Below, piece by piece: positions 14,843 through 22,377 of a stretch of DNA of 26,550 nucleotides. The translations under genes and the position numbers were made by a program. Numbering within the stretch: position 1 is the first letter of the stretch; each line of letters starts with the position of its first letter. The notes under the pieces were generated by a model. That model did not search any database. It had not been told where the DNA came from and saw only the letters and a program-made list of their open reading frames with translations. Source of the stretch: an uncultured Lautropia sp. (GTDB taxonomy: Bacteria > Pseudomonadota > Gammaproteobacteria > Burkholderiales > Burkholderiaceae_E); the NCBI GenBank assembly GCA_938046755.1, contig CALIXC010000245.1, positions 1-26,550 of the forward strand. The letters run 5' to 3'.

Positions 14843-16116
14843 TCCCCTTCCCCTTGACGCTGGGCTGCCGCATGCAAGCTGGCCTCGATCAGCCCATGGC
14901 TGGACAAGCGGCCAACAGCGCCCTGTGCCAGAAGCCTTGGAAGATCGGCCAAGCTTTCCAGAAGCGTGAGCTGACTGTCACCCGACACAGGATCCCGGTT
15001 TGCCACCGTGATGAAAGGAACCATCTCTGTACCCATGGCGTCCAGCAATGCAGGATTATGGGTCGTGACAATGATGTCGACACCACGCTGAGTACCAATA
15101 TCCTTCAACATGCGTAACAAAAGCTCTGCACGAGAGGGATGCAGTCCGTTATCCACCTCCTCGATGACCAGAAGGCTTCCCTCTGGCCGAGTCAGCAGTG
15201 CCGTCAGGATCGCCAGGAAGCGTAGCGACCCGTCGGACATCCCCCGTGCATCGACTGCCGAATCCTCCCCTGTATCGGCCCAATGCTCGTCGCAATAGAG
15301 CATGGCATCCGAACCAAACTTGCCGACCGGCTCTGCATAGACCCGCCGGATGTCTTTCTCTGGCAAATCACTCGCATAATGGGTGATAGTCTCTTCTACT
15401 TTCTGCTTCCGATCCGCCGGCAACGCAGCCAGAACGCCGGCAATATTACGGGCATCAGGATCGAGCTGCTCGGACAATGGCGAATACCCACGCATATGCG
15501 CCGGAATCGGATCCAGAATGAATATTTGCCGCAAAGCACGCATGACAGCATCGACCCCCTCCTGGATTTCTTCTCTGACTTTCTGGCCAAACAGCTGATA
15601 CAGGATGGCATTGCCACGCCCAAGAGAGCGTGTCGTCCCTCGCTTCTCGTTGTATAGACGAGCAACAATGGCGGCCTCCCCCTGTTGACACTCATCTGTC
15701 CAGAACAGATTTACCGAGCCAGCTTCCGTACTGCGCCTCCCGTCTTTCCCAGTGCGAAACTTGACACGCACCAAACGTTCTGCAATCAGGTCACACCGTT
15801 TATCGTGCACCTGCCCACTGATGCTATATTCATAATCGATGGTTTCCCCCGCACGTACCGCCACCGAAAGCGTGAAGACATCACCCGGCCTGCGCGCAGC
15901 CCACTCGATCCCTCCACGCATGGCCACCTGGGCACTGTCGCCTTGCAACGCCGTGGTCAACTGAAGACCATTGGCTACCCGATGCATGAACAGCAAACCA
16001 TCCAATGCGTTGGATTTTCCGCTTGCATTGGTCCCTATGATGACGGAAAGCGGATCCACAAACAGCTCGGAATGCCGATGGCTTTTCCAGTCTTCAAATG
16101 AGAACTTCGTAATCAT
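14839..16116 (-). CDS. AAA/ABC-type ATPase (COG4637/RecF-like), partner of the PIN nuclease
   Basis: A 425-residue ATPase of the SMC/RecF/OLD-like class. N-terminal ITKFSFEDWKSH leads to Walker A GTNASGKS (residues 28-35). The C-terminal lobe has the ABC signature-like MSDGSLRF (about 293-300), Walker B SLLVIEEVD (about 314-322), a D-loop-like NGLHPSR, and the H-switch TTHNPALLDA (about 351). The stretch between has no zinc hook or long coiled coil; it is compact, like AriA of PARIS or PtuA of Septu. No nuclease or TOPRIM domain is fused; the likely effector is the overlapping PIN gene. The start at 16116 has AGGAAGGGAAGG directly before it; a longer frame to 16236 has no family support. A hand count of 15361-15420 gives 50% GC versus about 65% in manC. 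A 13-bp direct repeat lies upstream. Confidence 0.85.
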   Translation of the reverse strand: MITKFSFEDWKSHRHSELFVDPLSVIIGTNASGKSNALDGLLFMHRVANGLQLTTALQGDSAQVAMRGGIEWAARRPGDVFTLSVAVRAGETIDYEYSISGQVHDKRCDLIAERLVRVKFRTGKDGRRSTEAGSVNLFWTDECQQGEAAIVARLYNEKRGTTRSLGRGNAILYQLFGQKVREEIQEGVDAVMRALRQIFILDPIPAHMRGYSPLSEQLDPDARNIAGVLAALPADRKQKVEETITHYASDLPEKDIRRVYAEPVGKFGSDAMLYCDEHWADTGEDSAVDARGMSDGSLRFLAILTALLTRPEGSLLVIEEVDNGLHPSRAELLLRMLKDIGTQRGVDIIVTTHNPALLDAMGTEMVPFITVANRDPVSGDSQLTLLESLADLPRLLAQGAVGRLSSHGLIEASLHAAAQRQGEGE

Positions 16117-16169
16117 CCTTCCCTTCCTGGTCCATACGCGAGCCAGCTGCACCATGAATGTTGGCTCTA

Positions 16170-16196
16170 TGGTACGGCCAATTTGGTACGGCCAAT
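16170..16196. repeat. 13-bp direct repeat upstream of the ATPase-PIN operon
   Basis: TGGTACGGCCAAT occurs at 16170-16182 and again at 16184-16196, a 14-base period, 54-80 bases before the ATPase ATG. Two identical sites on nearly one-and-a-third helical turns are a plausible operator for a regulator, or a recent slippage duplication. Confidence 0.6.
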
Positions 16197-16334
16197 CCTC
16201 TGTGGTGTTCCCATGCACAGGAAGCTGCTCGATCACCGGCCATCCTGCGCCCCTCCCACATAGTATTCAGCGTACCGGTGCAGTCTGGATCACCAACCGA
16301 TCCTGGCCAACGCGCTCCCCTCACGGCACCCTGC

Positions 16335-16375
16335 ACATTGATGAACACCAATCAATGTCGTAACATACAGACATT
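16335..16375 (+). promoter_or_regulatory. Promoter with overlapping operator dyads of the Phd/VapC operon
   Basis: TTGATG (16338-16343), a 17-base spacer and TAACAT (16361-16366) make a good sigma-70 promoter. Two dyads overlap it: ACATTGAT-N8-ATCAATGT (16335-16358, perfect) and AATGTC-N10-GACATT (16354-16375). They share a half site. This is the expected layout for autorepression by a Phd-type antitoxin alone or with its toxin. Confidence 0.65.
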
Positions 16376-16393
16376 CCAAGATCTGAGGGCACG

Positions 16394-16678
16394 ATGGCCA
16401 TCACCACCTTCTCCAGCCGCACCTTTGCCCGTGATGCCAGTGCCGTCAAACGGGCCACGGCCAACGGACCGGTCTTCATCACCGACCGCGGCAAGCCCTC
16501 GCTGGCAGTGCTCGACATCGAGGACTACTTCAGCCTGGTGGGGCAGCGCGATGAACGGTCGCTGCTGGAAGCCATGATGGCACTGCCTGCCACGCCCGAC
16601 ATCGAGCTGGAACTGCCGGACAAAACCCCGGATGGCAGCGAAAACCGCATTCCCGACTTCCTTGACAAAACCGCATGA
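16394..16678 (+). CDS. Type II antitoxin, Phd/YefM family
   Basis: A 94-residue antitoxin. The N-terminal half is the Phd/YefM DNA-binding domain: TTFSSRTFARDASAVKRATANGPVFITDRGKPSLAVLDIEDY. The C-terminal tail (DIELELPDKTPDGSENRIPDFLDKTA) is acidic and probably disordered; it should wrap and block the PIN toxin. AGGG precedes the ATG at 16394. The gene overlaps vapC by 4 bases. Palindromes over the promoter point to autoregulation. The family call is firm; neutralisation of the neighbour is inferred from the universal arrangement. Confidence 0.92.
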   Translation: MAITTFSSRTFARDASAVKRATANGPVFITDRGKPSLAVLDIEDYFSLVGQRDERSLLEAMMALPATPDIELELPDKTPDGSENRIPDFLDKTA

Positions 16679-17094
16679 TGTGGCTGCTGGATACGAATGT
16701 GCTGAGTGAGCTTCGGCCGGGAAAGCCGCATGCCAGCCCAGCAGTGCGCCAATGGGCTGCCAGCGTACCCATCGGCCGACAATTCATCTCGGCCATTACG
16801 TTGGCCGAGCTGGAGACGGGCATCCTGCGCCTTGAGCACCAGTCTCCCTCGCAAGGGCAGGCTTTGCGCCGCTGGTATGAAGGTATCGTCACCCTTTTCA
16901 GGGAGCGTACCCTGGTCGTCGACACCGTGGTAGCCCACCACTACGCACGTCTGCAGGCACATGGGCCTCGCCCCGCCAACGACACATGGATTGCCGCAAT
17001 CGCCCTGGCGCACGGCATGACGGTCGTCACGCGCAATACCAGGGATTTCAGCCACGGGGGCGTCCAGACGCTGGATCCCTGGGCAAGTACCTGA
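16675..17094 (+). CDS. vapC: VapC-type PIN-domain ribonuclease toxin
   Basis: A 139-residue PIN toxin of normal length. The active-site acids are in place: LLDTNVLSEL (Asp6), ITLAELETGI (Glu45), NDTWIAAIAL (Asp103) and TRNTRDF (Asp124). VapC toxins are Mg2+-dependent endoribonucleases that cut tRNA or rRNA and stop growth when the antitoxin decays. The gene starts on the ATGA overlap with the Phd-like antitoxin; a second ATG follows immediately (16678). Phd-type antitoxins with VapC/FitB-like toxins are a common mixed pairing. It is the second PIN nuclease of this island, unrelated in sequence length and context to the one at 14318-14842. No degradation is visible, so the module is probably active. 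Confidence 0.93.
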   Translation: MMWLLDTNVLSELRPGKPHASPAVRQWAASVPIGRQFISAITLAELETGILRLEHQSPSQGQALRRWYEGIVTLFRERTLVVDTVVAHHYARLQAHGPRPANDTWIAAIALAHGMTVVTRNTRDFSHGGVQTLDPWAST

Positions 17095-17223
17095 GAAGTT
17101 TCATTCACAGCACCGACGAGCCGCTCTGGCAGCGGCCCGGCGGCGTGCCTCAGTGCATATGACAGGCCGGGCGCATCCAGCGCCAGTCGGCCCAGGTATC
17201 CAGTGCTTGCCCCGAAACCGCCT

Positions 17224-18294
17224 TCAAGTCGGCAAGGCCCGCTTGCGCTCAAGCGACAGTGAATCGGGCTCCCCAAAGTCAAAGAGCGTCTGGGCAGCAG
17301 ACTGGCTGATGGAACCACCGCCGACCGGATAGCTGCGAATGGCCGAATATTCGGTGATCTCGGGTATCCAGAGCCGCCCATCGAAGCGGCTGACGGAATA
17401 GGGTGTTCCCCGGAAGGCTGGAGATACATCCTGCGCTGTACCATTGGCCAGCTCCTCCAGGGACGCAAAGAGAAACGCCTTCTGCGGCGTGGAAGTGAAA
17501 ATGCCGTGACGGCTTTCCAGAAAGAAGATGTCGTTGCTGCCCTGATAATCCTGCGGAAGGTGAATGACCTTGCCCGAGGCACTGACAGCGCCTCGCTCCA
17601 CACGGTAGATGACGATATCTTCGTTGCCTACGAAATAGAGCAACCCCTGGTGCAGCGTGATCGAGCGACAATACTGGGTCCCCAGCTCTGGAATGCGCTT
17701 CTCCAGGATACGCACCAGCGTGCCGTCACGGTTCTCCAGCAGGTGGATGGACTGATCGCCAGACCCCACGACCAGAAACTGCTGGTGCCGGGCATCGAAC
17801 ACGGTCCGATGGGGCCGGATCCCTACACCGGACACCTCCTGAACCCGCTCGAAGTGGCCGCGGGCCGTCTCCCGGTAGGCGCGCAATCCATGCCGCCCGG
17901 TATCTTCCACCACGTATAGCACCCCATCCGTGGCAATGGAATGTGGCCCAGCAATGTCTTCATCCAGCGCCTGCCATCGCGCCAGCGGCGTGTTCAGGTT
18001 ACTGGCATGGATGATGCGATGGTGCCAGCAGTCAACGATGAAGTAGCGGCCGTTCAGCTTGTCGATGAACGTGGGCGTATAGAGTCGCGCCCGAAACCCC
18101 TTCCCTTCTTCGGCACCATCAACAGCCAGGTTTTCCTTCCCGATAGGCCCATCGGCACCATTCTGGCCGTCACCGGCATCGGAACAGCCCTGCAACCATG
18201 CAGGCATGGCAACAGCCGCCACCACCAGCCGAAGCGTCGAACGCCGCTGGAGGCTGAAGTCTTCATCGATGATACCAACCTGACCGGAGTGCAC
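17224..18294 (-). CDS. Lipoprotein with predicted beta-propeller (NHL/six-bladed type), function unknown
   Basis: A 356-residue protein. The N-terminus carries a twin-arginine-like signal (LQRRSTLRLVVAAVAMPAWLQGC) with a lipobox Cys at about 37, so it is probably exported folded and lipid-anchored. The mature part shows repeated short motifs in the style of NHL or SMP-30 propellers: YFIVDCWHHRIIHAS, GPHSIATDGVLYVVEDTGRHGLRAY, RPHRTVFDARHQQFLVVGSGDQSIHLL, CRSITLHQGLLYFVGNEDIVIYRV and FDGRLWIPEITEYSAIRSYPV. No catalytic set is recognised. No in-frame ATG precedes the signal. I chose GTG at 18294, preceded by CAGGGG at good spacing; TTG at 18321 is the alternative. It stands alone between the toxin module and the arabinose operon. 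A surface role linked to the glycan is possible but unsupported. Confidence 0.7.
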   Translation of the reverse strand: MHSGQVGIIDEDFSLQRRSTLRLVVAAVAMPAWLQGCSDAGDGQNGADGPIGKENLAVDGAEEGKGFRARLYTPTFIDKLNGRYFIVDCWHHRIIHASNLNTPLARWQALDEDIAGPHSIATDGVLYVVEDTGRHGLRAYRETARGHFERVQEVSGVGIRPHRTVFDARHQQFLVVGSGDQSIHLLENRDGTLVRILEKRIPELGTQYCRSITLHQGLLYFVGNEDIVIYRVERGAVSASGKVIHLPQDYQGSNDIFFLESRHGIFTSTPQKAFLFASLEELANGTAQDVSPAFRGTPYSVSRFDGRLWIPEITEYSAIRSYPVGGGSISQSAAQTLFDFGEPDSLSLERKRALPT

Positions 18295-18813
18295 GGGATT
18301 CCCCTGGCGTGCTGACGACAAAGCGCCAGTCTAGGAATCCAGACACGCCCCACCCTAGAACGGGCAGACACGCGGCAGCGCACCCGGGCTGCCAATATCA
18401 CGAAAGGCAGAAACTTTGAGACGGCCGGCTGCCAGAGAGGCCATCCATTGGCCGGAAAGCAACAGAAACGTAGCACCGCCCCTGGTCAGAGTAAAATATA
18501 CAATTAGTTGCATATAAGCAACGATAATAACGTTTGTCGATTTCTTGATACCATTCATCCTGACAACTGGAAGCCACGTTTCTTCCAGGCAACAGCGCAG
18601 CTCACTTGTCAGTCTCGACAAGGGGACGCTGCCGGCAGCTTTCCGTGACACCCCATACTGGCCGGGGCCACATCATCGGAACCATGACCATCTTCCTGCC
18701 CTCCCGTTCCTCCTGGCACGGCCCTGGAGTCTTCGCGTGAGGTCATGAAAGCCCCAAGGCCAGATGGTATGGCCCTGCTCATTCTTCTTTCCGGGCCAAT
18801 CAGGAGCACTTCA
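18295..18813. other. Divergent control region between the lipoprotein and the arabinose operon
   Basis: No credible gene is seen. An AT-rich pocket (about 18490-18560) stands out in GC-rich surroundings and holds a minus-strand promoter candidate and the dyad GTTGC-N6-GCAAC (18507-18522). No convincing plus-strand promoter for the large operon was found by eye. In-frame ATGs at 18745 and 18769 extend the next gene but lack well-spaced ribosome sites. Confidence 0.5.
18493..18521 (-). promoter_or_regulatory. Candidate promoter of the lipoprotein gene
   Basis: On the minus strand TTGCTT (18521-18516), a 17-base spacer and TATTTT (18498-18493). The GTTGC/GCAAC dyad overlaps the -35. It implies a leader of about 190 bases before the GTG at 18294. 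Confidence 0.4.
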
Positions 18814-20253
18814 TTGGATCAACCCGTGCTTGTTGTGGATCTGGACGGAACCCTGATTCACACCGACATGCTGCATGAGTCTGCGCTGAAACTGTTCAGG
18901 GACAGACCACTGGACACACTGCGTATCCCGCTCTGGCTATCACGCGGCAAAGCCGTGCTGAAGGAGCAGCTGGCATCACGCACTCACGTCGATCCGAAGA
19001 CATTGCCGTACAACACAGCGCTGCTGAGCTGGCTCAAGGGCCAGAAGTCCGAAGGGCGCCGACTGGTGCTGTGCACGGCATCCGACCGCTCGATTGCCAA
19101 CGGCATTGCCCGGCACCTGGACCTGTTCGACGAAGTCATGGCGAGTGACGGTACGCTGAACCTGGCCGGGCCCGAGAAGGCTCAAGCGCTGGTGGCGCGC
19201 TTCGGCGACAAGGGGTTCGACTACGCCGGCAACGCCGAGGCCGACCTGGCCGTGTGGGCCCACGCCCGGCAGGCCATCGTGGTGGAGGCTCCCGCCGGAC
19301 TGGTCCAGAAGGCGGCTGCCGTCAGCACTGTTTCGCAGGTGTTCGAGCGTCGCCCCACCGGCCCTTCAGCCTGGCGACGCGTACTGCGCGTGCACCAATG
19401 GATGAAGAACCTGCTGCTGTTCGTGCCACTGATCGCAGCGCACGACTTCTACAACCTGGAGGCTTGGGGCGCACTGGTGCTGGCCTTCTTCTCTTTCAGC
19501 CTGTGCGCCTCGTCGGTGTACATCGCCAACGATCTGATGGATCTGGAAAGCGACCGTCTGCATCCGCGCAAGCGGCTGCGTCCGTTCGCCTCCGGCCTGG
19601 TGCCGGCCTGGCAAGGTGTGCTGCTGGCCCCCTTCCTGCTGCTGGCCAGCCTGGGCCTGGGCCTGATGGTGGGCACGATGTTCCTGTCGTGGCTGCTCTT
19701 CTACTTCTCGCTGACCTGTGCCTATTCCTGGATGCTGAAGCGGCTGCTGCTGGTGGACTGCCTGACACTGGCCATGCTGTACACGCTGCGCATCGTCTCC
19801 GGGGCGGCTGCCATCAGTCAGAACCTGTCGTTCTGGCTGCTGGCCTTCTCGGTGTTCCTGTTCCTGTCACTGGCTTTCGTGAAGCGCTACGCGGAACTTC
19901 AAGTGCACAAGCGCGCCAGTGGCAAGGTTCACGGCCGCGGCTACCAGGTGGCGGATGCGCCGATCATTCAGGCCATGGGTATCGTGGCCGGCTATGCCTC
20001 GGTGCTGGTGCTGGCACTGTACGTGAACAGCGATGCCGTCATCACCCTCTATGATCATCCGAAGATGATCTGGGGGGCTGTACCGGTGATGCTCTTCTGG
20101 ATCAGCTGGATGTGGATGCACGCCCACCGTGGCGAGATGCACGACGACCCGCTGGTGTTTGCCGTGAAGGACCGTACCAGCCAGATGGCAGCGCTGGCCT
20201 TTGCGCTGGTGCTGGCCGTGGGCACCGGCAGCCTGGGGCATTTCCCATGGTAG
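18814..20253 (+). CDS. HAD-UbiA fusion, polyprenyl-phosphate phosphoribosyltransferase (DPPR synthase) type
   Basis: A 479-residue two-domain protein. Residues 1-180 are a HAD phosphatase: VVDLDGTL (Asp9, Asp11), LVLCTASDRS, GPEKAQAL (lysine) and DYAGNAEADLAVW. Residues 185-479 are a UbiA-type prenyltransferase with eight or nine membrane spans; the first Mg-binding motif is NDLMDLESDRLHPRKRLRP, the second lies around LVDCLTLAMLYTLRIVSGAAA. The relative in mycobacteria (Rv3806c) joins decaprenyl phosphate to PRPP; the fused HAD domain would remove the 5-phosphate to give decaprenyl-phosphoryl ribose. Like NoeC-type proteins, this supplies the DprE1/DprE2 pair that follows (7-base overlap). 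Start: TTG at 18814 has AGGAG 8 bases before it and puts the HAD motif at the N-terminus. ATG at 18745 is the alternative but has GAGG only 2 bases away. Confidence 0.88.
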   Translation: MDQPVLVVDLDGTLIHTDMLHESALKLFRDRPLDTLRIPLWLSRGKAVLKEQLASRTHVDPKTLPYNTALLSWLKGQKSEGRRLVLCTASDRSIANGIARHLDLFDEVMASDGTLNLAGPEKAQALVARFGDKGFDYAGNAEADLAVWAHARQAIVVEAPAGLVQKAAAVSTVSQVFERRPTGPSAWRRVLRVHQWMKNLLLFVPLIAAHDFYNLEAWGALVLAFFSFSLCASSVYIANDLMDLESDRLHPRKRLRPFASGLVPAWQGVLLAPFLLLASLGLGLMVGTMFLSWLLFYFSLTCAYSWMLKRLLLVDCLTLAMLYTLRIVSGAAAISQNLSFWLLAFSVFLFLSLAFVKRYAELQVHKRASGKVHGRGYQVADAPIIQAMGIVAGYASVLVLALYVNSDAVITLYDHPKMIWGAVPVMLFWISWMWMHAHRGEMHDDPLVFAVKDRTSQMAALAFALVLAVGTGSLGHFPW

Positions 20254-21542
20254 CCGTCTCCGCCTGGGGCAGGCTCTCTCGGGATGAACACCAGCTCGTC
20301 CCCCTCCCCCGTCCGCAGGAAGTCGCTGCGTGCATTCGCAAGTCGGCCCCGGGTCTGGCCTTCGGCAACGGTCGCAGCTATGGCGACGTCTGCCTGAATC
20401 CGGGAGGAACCCTGTGGCTGACCCGTGGCATGGACCGTTTCATTTCCTTCGATGAGGAGAACGGCCGTCTGGTCTGCGATGCCGGCGTGCTGCTGCAGGA
20501 CATTCAGCGCCTGGCCGTCTCGCGTGGCTGGATGCTGCCAGTCACCCCCGGCACGCAGCTGATCACCGTGGGCGGTGCCATTGCCAACGACATCCATGGC
20601 AAGGGGCACCACAGTGCGGGCTCATTCGGCGACCACCTGCTGTCCTTCACCCTGGCGCGGACCGACGGTACCGAACTGACCTGCAGCCCCACCGAGAATG
20701 CCGACTGGTTTGCGGCCACGGTGGGCGGCATCGGACTCACCGGCGTGATCGTGCAGGCCGAGCTGCAGCTGCGCCGTGTGCCCGGCCCCTGGCTGGAATC
20801 TCAGACCATCCCGTACACCAGCCTGGACGAGTTCTTTGCCCTGTCTGCAGCGTCCGAGAACGACTGGGAGTACTCGGTGTCCTGGATCGACTGCCTGTCT
20901 GCCCAGGGACGCGGACTCTTCATGCGAGGCAACCATGCCGATGTCCGCCCGCGCCCCCTGCCCCGGCCGCACACACGAACCATGCCGTTGCAGCCACCGG
21001 TATCGCTGGTGAACGCGCTGACATTGCGCCCCTTCAACTGGGCCTACTTCAACCTCAACAAGGGAAAGAGCGACAGCAGCATCGTCCATTACGAACCTTT
21101 CTTCTACCCGCTGGACAACCTGCATGCCTGGAACCTGATGTACGGTCCCAAAGGCTTCTACCAGTACCAGAGCGTGGTCCCGATGGAGAACGGACGCGAC
21201 GCGGTGCAGGCCATGCTGCAGGCCATCTCGAACGCCGGCGAAGGCTCCTTCCTGGCCGTGCTGAAGACCTTCGGCAACCGCCAGGCCCCCGGCATGCTGA
21301 GCTTTCCGATGCCGGGCGTGACGCTGGCACTGGACTTTCCGAACCATGGCGAGCGCACGCTGCGGCTGTTCGAACGACTGGATGCCATCGTGCGAGAGGC
21401 CCGTGGGCGGCTCTACCTGGCCAAGGACGCCCGGATGCCACGAGACATGTTCCTGGCCGGTTATCCACGGCTGCGAGAGTTCCTGCCCTATCGGGATCCG
21501 GGCATCCGCTCCGCCCTTTCGCGCAGACTGATGGGAGACTGA
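20247..21542 (+). CDS. dprE1: DprE1-like decaprenylphosphoryl-beta-D-ribose 2'-oxidase
   Basis: A 431-residue flavin oxidase of the VAO/PCMH fold. FAD-binding segments are FGNGRSYGDVCLN (about 39-51) and GGAIANDIHGKGHHSAGSFGDH (about 109-130), nearly identical to the mycobacterial DprE1 motif. The substrate domain ends with FGNRQAPGMLSFPMPG, LALDFP, GRLYLAKDAR (Lys393, matching catalytic Lys418) and YPRL. It oxidises the 2'-OH of polyprenyl-phosphoryl ribose to the keto form, the first half of the epimerisation to D-arabinose. The Cys387 of the tuberculosis enzyme, target of benzothiazinones, aligns with Ala361 here. The ATG at 20247 overlaps the previous stop (ATGGTAG) and follows GGGG. The next gene starts at the very next base. 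Confidence 0.93.
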   Translation: MVAVSAWGRLSRDEHQLVPLPRPQEVAACIRKSAPGLAFGNGRSYGDVCLNPGGTLWLTRGMDRFISFDEENGRLVCDAGVLLQDIQRLAVSRGWMLPVTPGTQLITVGGAIANDIHGKGHHSAGSFGDHLLSFTLARTDGTELTCSPTENADWFAATVGGIGLTGVIVQAELQLRRVPGPWLESQTIPYTSLDEFFALSAASENDWEYSVSWIDCLSAQGRGLFMRGNHADVRPRPLPRPHTRTMPLQPPVSLVNALTLRPFNWAYFNLNKGKSDSSIVHYEPFFYPLDNLHAWNLMYGPKGFYQYQSVVPMENGRDAVQAMLQAISNAGEGSFLAVLKTFGNRQAPGMLSFPMPGVTLALDFPNHGERTLRLFERLDAIVREARGRLYLAKDARMPRDMFLAGYPRLREFLPYRDPGIRSALSRRLMGD

Positions 21543-22310
21543 ATGAACGCGACAACCCGACCGTCCGGCAGGAAGATCGTCATCATCGGCGCCACCTCGG
21601 CCATTGCCGAGCAATGCGCCCGGCTGTGGGCCGCCGAGGCACCTGCCGAACTGGTACTGGTGGGACGCGACGAAAGCCGCCTGGCAACCATCGGCGATGA
21701 CCTGCACGTGCGAGCACCCGCCGCACGGATCCGCCGACTGACCGTCGACTTCCAGGATCCGGCCGCCATCGATGCCCTGATTCACGATATTGCGGCCGAA
21801 GGCACCATCGACATCGCACTGGTGGCGCACGGGATGCTGCCCGACCAGCACGCCTGCCAGCAGGACCTGGCCGCCAACCGGCAGGCGCTGCTGGTGAACG
21901 CCGTCTCTCCCGTGCTGTTTGCCGAGGCACTGGCCAGCGTCATGCTGCAACGCGGCCACGGTACCGTGGCGGTCATCGGGTCGGTGGCCGGTGATCGGGG
22001 CCGCAAGTTCAATTACATCTATGGTGCCGCCAAGGGACTGGTGGAGCGCTATGCGCAGGGCCTGCAGCACCGGCTGGCCGGCAGCGGCGTGAATGTACTG
22101 CTGGTCAAGCCCGGCCCCACCGACACGCCAATGACGGCCCACTTGAAGCAGCAAGGCGCACGCATGGCCTCTTCCACGCAGGTGGCACAGGACATCGTGA
22201 ATGCGGTGGCCAAGGGCAGGAAAGTGCTCTACACGCCGGGCAAATGGGCGTTGATCATGTTCGTGATCCGCAACCTGCCGGCGTTTGTCTTCAACAGGCT
22301 GGATATCTGA
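21543..22310 (+). CDS. dprE2: DprE2-like short-chain dehydrogenase, 2-keto-arabinose reductase
   Basis: A 255-residue classical SDR. The cofactor loop is GATSAIA (residues 17-23), in which the usual final Gly is Ala. The catalytic Ser lies in VIGSVAG, and YGAAK gives the Tyr-Lys pair. PGPTDTPMT follows the active site. The C-terminus WALIMFVIRNLPAFVFNRLDI is hydrophobic, as in DprE2, and may touch the membrane where the lipid-linked substrate sits. It reduces the DprE1 product with NADH or NADPH to give polyprenyl-phosphoryl arabinose. GGGAG lies 6 bases before the ATG. Directly abutting dprE1, it is surely co-transcribed. The DprE1-DprE2 pair makes the pathway call much safer than either alone. 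Confidence 0.92.
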   Translation: MNATTRPSGRKIVIIGATSAIAEQCARLWAAEAPAELVLVGRDESRLATIGDDLHVRAPAARIRRLTVDFQDPAAIDALIHDIAAEGTIDIALVAHGMLPDQHACQQDLAANRQALLVNAVSPVLFAEALASVMLQRGHGTVAVIGSVAGDRGRKFNYIYGAAKGLVERYAQGLQHRLAGSGVNVLLVKPGPTDTPMTAHLKQQGARMASSTQVAQDIVNAVAKGRKVLYTPGKWALIMFVIRNLPAFVFNRLDI

Positions 22311-22377
22311 CCGAGAAGGTCAAAACTGCCCCTACCTTTCCCTAGCCATGCAGCCACAACAAGCCAGGAACGAGACA

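Noticed and set aside
17095..17223. Possible gene remnant between vapC and the lipoprotein gene
   Set aside because: Open frames here are short, continue into neighbouring genes antisense, and show no recognisable domain or ribosome site.
14284..18813. Prophage or transposon origin of the conflict island
   Set aside because: No integrase, transposase, tRNA attachment site or flanking direct repeat was seen; lower GC alone is not enough.
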